Shown one piece after another: positions 34,861 to 39,067 of a DNA stretch of 39,067 nucleotides. Under the pieces are notes generated by a model, which saw only the letters and a program-made list of their open reading frames with translations, had not been told where the DNA came from and did no database searches. The translations under genes were made by a program, and so were the position numbers. The DNA is from Ignavibacteriales bacterium (lineage in GTDB: Bacteria; Bacteroidota; Ignavibacteria; Ignavibacteriales; Melioribacteraceae). Location: positions 1-39,067 of the forward strand of contig JAGUYK010000029.1 of the NCBI GenBank assembly GCA_020061355.1. The letters are read 5' to 3'. The number at the start of each line of letters is the position of its first letter. The stretch's first letter is position 1.

Positions 34861-35787
34861 ATGCCAGATCGTTTATCAAATTTACGTGTAGTAGATGAAG
34901 TCCTAACAAATGTTGCTCGCGGTTTTTCTAATGCTTCATTTGTCGGCACTAATCTATTTCCTCTTGTTGAGGTTAATAAAGAAGCCGGAAAAATTCCTCA
35001 GTTCCCGGCTGAAGCTTTCAAAGTTTATAATACTGAAAGAGCAATAAGAGCTAAATCAAATCGGATTAATCCTGAAGATAGAACAACAATTGATTATATC
35101 CTTACTGAACACGATTTAGAGTATCCTATCGACTATCGCGAAGCAGAGGAAGATATTTATAACCTTGAAATCTATGCAACTTATGTTGTTTCAGAAGGAA
35201 TAAATCTCCGACTCGAAAAAATGGTTGCTGATTTGTGCCAAAATTTATCTAACTATCCAACCGGTAATAAAGTCACTCTTTCAAGTGCTGATAAATTTAC
35301 TACTACAACTTCAAATCCATTTACAATATTCAGCACGGCTAAAAATGCAGTCCGTTCTAAGATTGCAAAATATCCTAATACTTGTATTCTTGGTGCCTCT
35401 GCTTTTAACGCACTTAAAGAACATCCATCTGTTACTGATCGGATAAAATATACTGAGCACGCTGTTGTAACAGAGGAAATACTCAAAACACTTCTTGGTT
35501 TTGAAAATTTATATGTTGGTAATGCAGTCTATGTAAACGATTCAAATGCTTTCAATGACATTTGGTCAGATAATGTAATTGTAGCTTATGTACCGCCCAA
35601 AAAATCAGATATTGAAAGAAATGTTTATGAACCTGCATTCGGCTATACTTTACGCAAAAAGAATAATCCGGTTGTTGATAAATATGATGAAGGTGGTAAA
35701 GTCCATTTTGTTCGTTCAACAGATAATTTTATCTCAAAGATTGTTGGTTCCGATGCCGGCTATTTAATTAACGACACTAATACATAG
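34861..35787 (+). CDS. Phage major capsid protein
   Basis: A 308-aa shell protein. The N-terminus LSNLRVVDEVLTNVARGFSNASFVGTNLFPLVEV and the region FKVYNTERAIRAKSNRINPEDRTTIDYILTEHDLEYPIDYREAEE are typical of the HK97-fold capsids of Mu-like and related phages. The C-terminus contains a strand-rich domain (VIVAYVPPKKSD, EPAFGYTLRKKNNPVVDKYDEGGKVHFV). It follows the protease-scaffold by 12 bp with AAAGGAG before the ATG. The gene order protease, capsid, small gene, cement protein is that of many phage head modules. Confidence 0.85.
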   Translation: MPDRLSNLRVVDEVLTNVARGFSNASFVGTNLFPLVEVNKEAGKIPQFPAEAFKVYNTERAIRAKSNRINPEDRTTIDYILTEHDLEYPIDYREAEEDIYNLEIYATYVVSEGINLRLEKMVADLCQNLSNYPTGNKVTLSSADKFTTTTSNPFTIFSTAKNAVRSKIAKYPNTCILGASAFNALKEHPSVTDRIKYTEHAVVTEEILKTLLGFENLYVGNAVYVNDSNAFNDIWSDNVIVAYVPPKKSDIERNVYEPAFGYTLRKKNNPVVDKYDEGGKVHFVRSTDNFISKIVGSDAGYLINDTNT

Positions 35788-35839
35788 TGAGCATGTCAAA
35801 CTTTATAGTGAGTATGTCGAACTATGCATAATCAAAAAG

Positions 35840-35883
35840 TCCCTCTCCGTCAGGCTGAGCAACGTCGAAGTCAAGGAGAGGGA
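35840..35883. repeat. CTGAGC..GTCGAAG-type hairpin between capsid and 115-aa genes
   Basis: TCCCTCTCC (35840-35848) pairs with GGAGAGGGA (35875-35883). The loop carries CTGAGC-AAC-GTCGAAG (35855-35870), the same core as at 38173-38187. Just upstream, AGTGAGCATGTCAAACTT and AGTGAGTATGTCGAACTA (35786-35825) are a near-identical direct pair. Confidence 0.65.
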
Positions 35884-35897
35884 TTTAGGATGAGGTC

Positions 35898-36245
35898 ATG
35901 TACTACAAAATAATCAAATCCGATCTTTTCATTAACGGTAAACTCTTTCCCGAAGGTGATTTAATTTCTATGGACGCTCCTCCTGATGATTCTATTATCA
36001 GCTATTTAGAATTAGTCTCAGAAAGAAATTCTGATTTTGATAACGATAAAAAAGACCACACTTATTCCGTAAATGCTGTAGGAAGGCAATTTGTTATTAC
36101 ACCATCTGTAACAGAAGACGCATTTATGGATGTTTCAAAAAGTTTTCACACACCCGTTGTTAACGAAATAGATCCTTTACAAACAACTGAAATTATGCAA
36201 TCAATCAAACAAAAAAAGAAAAACAAAAAGAAATTGATTAACTAA
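35898..36245 (+). CDS. Small protein of the capsid unit, unknown function
   Basis: A 115-aa protein not recognised as a named family. The N-terminus MYYKIIKSDLFINGKLFPEGDLISMDAPPDDSIISYLELVSE looks like a small folded beta unit; the C-terminus ends in a Lys-rich run (QKKKNKKKLIN). GATGAGG lies before the ATG. It is between the capsid and cement-like genes on the same strand, so a virion accessory is likely, possibly head completion or joining, but this cannot be shown. Confidence 0.6.
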   Translation: MYYKIIKSDLFINGKLFPEGDLISMDAPPDDSIISYLELVSERNSDFDNDKKDHTYSVNAVGRQFVITPSVTEDAFMDVSKSFHTPVVNEIDPLQTTEIMQSIKQKKKNKKKLIN

Positions 36246-36265
36246 AATCTTATTGGAGATAAAAA

Positions 36266-36601
36266 ATGAAAACTGAACAGCCACTATTAATTACATCTAT
36301 CTTAGCACCTGCAGACCATACATCAAGTAAAAATAAATTTATTGGCTTCGATGGAAATCTTTGCGGTGCTAATTCTAAATCACTTGGCGTTTGCAATGCT
36401 AATACAGCCATTAATAATCAAATGCCGGTTATGTCAAAAGGTATTGCTCTTGTCTTATCAGGAGCCGCAGTTTCAGTCGGAGCTAAAATAGCTTCCGATG
36501 CAAACGGTAAAGCAGTTACTTATTCATCTGGAGAACATAATGGATTTACTCTCGATTCCGCTTCCGGTGCTGATGAACTTATTCGTGTTCTCTTATTGTA
36601 A
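36266..36601 (+). CDS. DUF2190-like capsid cement/decoration protein
   Basis: A 111-aa protein with the Gly/Ala/Ser-rich beta pattern of DUF2190-type head proteins: FIGFDGNLCGANSKSLGVCNA, VMSKGIALVLSGAAVSVGAKIASDANGKAVTY and a terminal LDSASGADELIRVLLL. These proteins sit on the outside of phage heads and stabilise them. GGAG lies upstream of the ATG. It is placed two genes after the capsid, as in other head modules. Assignment is by resemblance. Confidence 0.7.
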   Translation: MKTEQPLLITSILAPADHTSSKNKFIGFDGNLCGANSKSLGVCNANTAINNQMPVMSKGIALVLSGAAVSVGAKIASDANGKAVTYSSGEHNGFTLDSASGADELIRVLLL

Positions 36602-36611
36602 GAGGTCAGCC

Positions 36612-37862
36612 ATGCGAAAAATAAATTCTTTTCTAAAATCTAATAGCTTACAAGCTAATCGTGTCGTCCAATTTCCATTTGACGATATTCATACGTTCGC
36701 CTGGGGTGAAAAAGCATTTCGGATATTTGTTGATGCAAACAATACAAATTCTATCCAAGATGGTAAATCTTGGGAAACCGCCTTTACATCTCTTCAGCAA
36801 GCACTAAATTATTTACCCGATAATATGATGTATTATAATGCATTTATTCTCGTAGCCGGAGGAAATTATTCCTTACCAACTATTACATCAAAGAAAAATG
36901 GAATTATTTTCTTAGAGTATATTGGTGATACCTGGAATAATGCAAATGACCCTGATTTTCTTACACTTGGTAAAACATTCACATCAAATCCGGCTCTACT
37001 TCAACAAAGTTCATCTATCGAGCTTGGTGGTCGCAATTTTGAGATCCATTTTCGCAGTCGTAATCCTGCATGGATTTATGTTTATAACGGTTGGCGGGTC
37101 AAGATCATGCCTAACTCAACTTTTACCGATGCATTCACTTGTCATAGTGATGTTTTTATTCTTGTTACAAATATGGTTCTTGATGCCACTGATGCGACTT
37201 ATACTAACTTCAGAACTCTATTTAGATTCATAAATCCTACCTCATCACTTTGTGGTCTTCTTATTGATTCATTTTCTGTCATTGGTCGCGGTAATGATGC
37301 CACAGATGAATGGAAGGGTATAATAGCAATCCACGATAATACAAATGTCATTCGTCTTGATATTGGTTCTGGGTATTTCCCTGGATGGGCTTCTGGGAAA
37401 ACTTCACCAAACTCTAAAAAGTTTATCTTCAATAATCTTAAAAAATTCTTTACAATGGCTCCCGTTGCCAGTTCTACAGTTCCAAGAATGAATATTGATC
37501 TAACAAGTATTGATTTCACAGCCGGGGATACCGGTCAAACTCAAATTAAAATGAGTATTAATCAATATCATTCTGGCGGTAAACTTAAGATTGATGATTC
37601 ATTAGTCGATTTAACAGATAATAGCGGTAAAATAACTGAACTAAATAAAACCAACTCCGGTACAGTTACCTGCTATATAGGCAAGGGGATTAAGTACAAT
37701 ACTAACATTCCAGTATTTTCAACAAATAATTCAGTTCCAGCAGATTCATTACTCAGTAATAAGGACGTTACATTCTGGATTGATGAAACAAATAACAAAC
37801 TTATGTTCAAGCTTAAATACAACTCCGGAACAGTCAAATCCGGTGAGCTTGCAATAACTTAA
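36612..37862 (+). CDS. Putative parallel beta-helix (pectate-lyase-like) protein of the capsid unit
   Basis: A 416-aa protein starting at ATG 36612, with AGAGG before it; longer readings overlap the upstream gene. The segment FRIFVDANNTNSIQDGKSWETAFTSLQQALNYLPDN is the entry motif of right-handed beta-helix proteins (DGKSWxxAFxxLQxAL), followed by repetitive short-strand sequence to the end. The C-terminus (LLSNKDVTFWIDETNNKLMFKLKYNSGT) resembles a trimeric tail-spike or fibre tip found in phage structural proteins. In an element without tail genes it may decorate the capsid or a borrowed tail, or act on surface glycans. Not membrane-bound; no signal peptide. Confidence 0.7.
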   Translation: MRKINSFLKSNSLQANRVVQFPFDDIHTFAWGEKAFRIFVDANNTNSIQDGKSWETAFTSLQQALNYLPDNMMYYNAFILVAGGNYSLPTITSKKNGIIFLEYIGDTWNNANDPDFLTLGKTFTSNPALLQQSSSIELGGRNFEIHFRSRNPAWIYVYNGWRVKIMPNSTFTDAFTCHSDVFILVTNMVLDATDATYTNFRTLFRFINPTSSLCGLLIDSFSVIGRGNDATDEWKGIIAIHDNTNVIRLDIGSGYFPGWASGKTSPNSKKFIFNNLKKFFTMAPVASSTVPRMNIDLTSIDFTAGDTGQTQIKMSINQYHSGGKLKIDDSLVDLTDNSGKITELNKTNSGTVTCYIGKGIKYNTNIPVFSTNNSVPADSLLSNKDVTFWIDETNNKLMFKLKYNSGTVKSGELAIT

Positions 37863-37906
37863 CTTTATATTTATTAATTTTATTATTATATTTATTTGTA
37901 ATTCTG

Positions 37907-37951
37907 TGTCCATCCAAGGGAACCTGCCCTCTCCCGGGATGGACATTTTCT
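37907..37951 (+). terminator. Terminator hairpin after the capsid unit
   Basis: TGTCCATCC (37907-37915) pairs with GGATGGACA (37937-37945), with a smaller inner stem AGGG/CCCT, followed by TTTTCTTT. It is placed 45 bp past the last head gene. Confidence 0.65.
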
Positions 37952-38576
37952 TTAACTAAAAGTCTTTGTTTCGCAAAATAATTTGTCGTTTCGCCTTCGG
38001 CTCATTCCAAACTTTTTTGCTCATAAAACATTATAAAAAGATTTTGCTTCATTCCGCTGAAGCTTCATTTTGCAAAAACTTTTTAGGTTTTGTTTCGCCT
38101 GCCTGCCGGTAGGCAGGTTCGCAAATAAAAAATGAAAAACTTTTTTACTTGCTCACTCATTTTTTGCCTGCACTGAGCTTGTCGAAGTGCAAATTATTCG
38201 TTTGTCTTTTGCTCACAATTTTTGTGGCATTGCCATTTCTACGTAAGTCAAAAATCTGTGCCAAAATCCAAACTCATAACTTGCTTTATTACCACCCTTC
38301 CTGAATCAGCATTCTTTTTTTATTGTTTGTGCTCTCCCGCTTTGCGGGTTCGCACTTCATTAAAATCATAAATAACGCCAGCATTTTTCAATTTAAGCCG
38401 ATAAAGGAATCCGTCACGCAAGGGTATACAAGCGGTTTTTGCTTCGGTTTTTATTAGTCGCTTCGCTCCTTAAAAACAGCAAAAATCCGCCCTTGCGTGC
38501 CACCTTTACGGCTTTTTGGTTCGCTTCGCTCACCCTAAATGTTTAGCTGGCGTTATTTTAATTTTTTTGGAGTGCT
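37952..38576. other. Non-coding right-end region rich in imperfect palindromes
   Basis: No convincing gene. Visible hairpins include AAAAAG-A-TTTTGC with GCAAAA-A-CTTTTT (about 38035-38088), CCTGCCT-AGGCAGG (38098-38117), TGCACT-AGTGCA around CTGAGCTTGTCGAAG (38169-38191) and a 189-nt nested structure (38370-38558). Phrases such as TTCGCTTCGCTCACC recur in the loops. Confidence 0.7.
38370..38558. repeat. 189-nt nested imperfect palindrome, attC-like
   Basis: Outer arms AAATAACGCCAGC and GCTGGCGTTATTT are perfect over 13 bp. Inner arms are AGCCG(A)TAAAGG with CCTTTACGGCT (one bulged A), CACGCAAGGG with CCCTTGCGTG, and GCGGTTTTTGC with GCAAAAA(T)CCGC (one bulged T). AAC and GTT at the outer ends and single extrahelical bases are features of integron attC sites, but the RYYYAAC/GTTRRRY boxes match only in part. 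Confidence 0.5.
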
Positions 38577-38819
38577 ATGCTCGGTCGTGTCGTTATTCGC
38601 TCGAAATTTTTTAATGGATGGTTAATTCGGTTGATTCTTTTTAAGACATCATTATTTGTAAATGTTTTTAGTCCAAATGGTGGTTTTTATTCCTGGAATT
38701 TTGGCTCAATTGATAAAGCAATTTTGTTTTATAATTTCTTACTAAAATCTATTAAAAGAAAAAATAAAAAATATTTAGATCGTGCAGAAAATTTTTTATC
38801 TTTAACCAACAATAAATAA
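38577..38819 (+). CDS. Possible 80-aa cassette-like gene, unknown
   Basis: An open frame of 80 codons beginning 18 bp after the large palindrome, with GGAG 4 bases before the ATG. The N-terminal half is hydrophobic and basic (WLIRLILFKTSLFVNVF); the second half reads like a real protein (GGFYSWNFGSIDKAILFYNFLLKSIKRKNKKYLDRAENFLSL). No family recognised. Its place right after an attC-like hairpin is what an integron cassette gene would have. It could also be a chance frame. Confidence 0.4.
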   Translation: MLGRVVIRSKFFNGWLIRLILFKTSLFVNVFSPNGGFYSWNFGSIDKAILFYNFLLKSIKRKNKKYLDRAENFLSLTNNK

Positions 38820-38846
38820 TCTATAAACCGAACTGATATGGCAAAG

Positions 38847-38897
38847 TCCATACAAAAGTCCATACAAAAGTCCATACAAAGTCCATACACTCCATAT
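38847..38897. promoter_or_regulatory. Candidate integrase arm sites, right (5 x TCCATAC/T)
   Basis: TCCATAC starts at 38847, 38859, 38871 and 38882, and TCCATAT at 38891. Spacing is 12, 12, 11 and 9 bp. The same heptamer in the same orientation is doubled beside attL with 9-bp spacing. The array lies 72 bp inside attR. Confidence 0.7.
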
Positions 38898-38931
38898 AGT
38901 AAATCATCAGGAATAACTCTCTCCATAAAAG

Positions 38932-38968
38932 CAAAAAAGCCCGAATACATTTTATATTCGAGCTTTTC
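38932..38968 (-). terminator. Terminator downstream of the tRNA, supplied by the element
   Basis: Read on the minus strand, AAGCTCGAATA pairs with TATTCGGGCTT (one mismatch) and is followed by six T residues in all. It lies just past the tRNA 3' end on the element side of attR, so the element replaces the tRNA terminator lost by integration. Confidence 0.75.
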
Positions 38969-39017
38969 TTTGTGGGCCCAGAAGGACTTGAACCTCCGAC
39001 CCGCTGATTATGAGTCA
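38969..39017. repeat. attR: 49-bp direct repeat within the tRNA gene
   Basis: Identical to 18229-18277. It covers the tRNA from about base 30 (anticodon stem) to the discriminator plus 4 bp, so the element restores the full tRNA when it integrates. Confidence 0.95.
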
Positions 39018-39046
39018 GCTGCTCTAACCAACTGAGCTATGGGCCC
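38973..39046 (-). tRNA. tRNA with CAT anticodon (Met or Ile2)
   Basis: The 74-nt gene folds perfectly: acceptor GGGCCCA with TGGGCCC, D-stem GCTC with GAGC, anticodon stem GCTGA with TCAGC around loop CTCATAA (anticodon CAT), T-stem GGAGG with CCTTC and loop TTCAAGT, discriminator A. CCA is not encoded. A CAT anticodon means elongator Met or the lysidine-modified Ile2; the lack of a C1-A72-type mismatch rules out initiator. I cannot decide between Met and Ile2 from the sequence. It is the integration target of the element. Confidence 0.95.
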
Positions 39047-39067
39047 AAAAAAGTGATGCAAAAATAG

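Larger units (their letters stand above)
18229..39017. mobile_element. Integrated tRNA-targeted element with phage head genes, RM and toxin-antitoxin cargo (candidate capsid-forming phage satellite)
   Basis: The boundaries are a perfect 49-bp direct repeat (18229-18277 and 38969-39017) that overlaps the 3' part of a tRNA gene, with a tyrosine integrase just inside the left end. The content is integrase, NYN nuclease, candidate iteron origin, second recombinase, excisionase-type HTH, toxin-antitoxin, type III RM, terminase small and large subunits, portal, protease/scaffold, capsid, cement-like protein and a beta-helix protein. No tail, baseplate, holin, endolysin or head-tail joining gene is recognisable. 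All the main genes are open. The boundary call is firm; calling it a satellite rather than a reduced prophage is inference. Confidence 0.9.

Noticed and set aside
38841-38897. Short tandem repeats considered as a CRISPR array
   Set aside because: The units are only 9-12 bp apart with no room for spacers, and the same motif occurs beside attL; integrase arm sites explain them better.
18278-38968. Search for a retron, reverse transcriptase or transposase in the element
   Set aside because: No frame shows a YADD box, DDE pattern or HUH motif; the only recombinases are the two tyrosine enzymes.

Overview
The window suggests a Bacteroidota/Chlorobiota-type bacterium, most likely an Ignavibacteria-like lineage. 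The reasons are a giant sprA (type IX secretion translocon) next to a porX-type response regulator, a DUF1573 surface protein, AT-rich DNA, TTG/GTG starts, and recurring CTGAGC..GTCGAAG hairpins. The assignment rests on gene content and recognition only; no search was run.

Positions 1-18228 are ordinary chromosome. They hold the 3' part of a CoA-transferase gene, a metallophosphoesterase, sprA, porX, tsaE, tsaB, a DUF1573 lipid/periplasm-type protein and accD, all on +. A convergent birA-nifS pair lies on -. A heat-shock cluster follows (hsp20, dnaK, hsp20) with a sigma-54-like promoter and two clear hairpin terminators.

Positions 18229-39017 are one integrated mobile element of about 20.7 kb. 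It is flanked by a perfect 49-bp direct repeat that matches the 3' part (anticodon stem to discriminator) of a CAT-anticodon tRNA gene. The intact tRNA lies at the right end. The integrase gene starts 80 bp inside the left repeat, and short repeats of TCCATAC (2 on the left, 5 on the right) look like integrase arm-binding sites.

From left to right the element holds: the integrase; a NYN-domain nuclease with a strong hairpin in its leader; an AT-rich region with four 13-bp iterons beside a gene of unknown family (candidate replication initiator); a second related tyrosine recombinase; a small coiled-coil gene and an AlpA/excisionase-type HTH gene; a 48-aa membrane peptide coupled to a 248-aa coiled-coil protein; an MqsR-like toxin and MqsA-Panacea antitoxin behind repeated dyad operators; a type III restriction-modification pair in the same transcription unit; and a Mu-like head module. 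The head module is split into two divergent arms: small terminase, large terminase and DUF935 portal on -, and protease/scaffold, capsid, DUF2190-like cement and a beta-helix protein on +. A 1.1-kb right end is full of hairpins, one of them attC-like, followed by a possible small cassette-like gene.

I see no tail, baseplate, lysis or head-tail joining genes. With its own integrase, excisionase, candidate origin, capsid and terminase, the element has the gene content expected of a capsid-forming phage satellite (cf-PICI-like) that would borrow tails from a helper phage and carries anti-phage cargo. The main alternative is a prophage that has lost its tail module. This is the most interesting proposal in the window.
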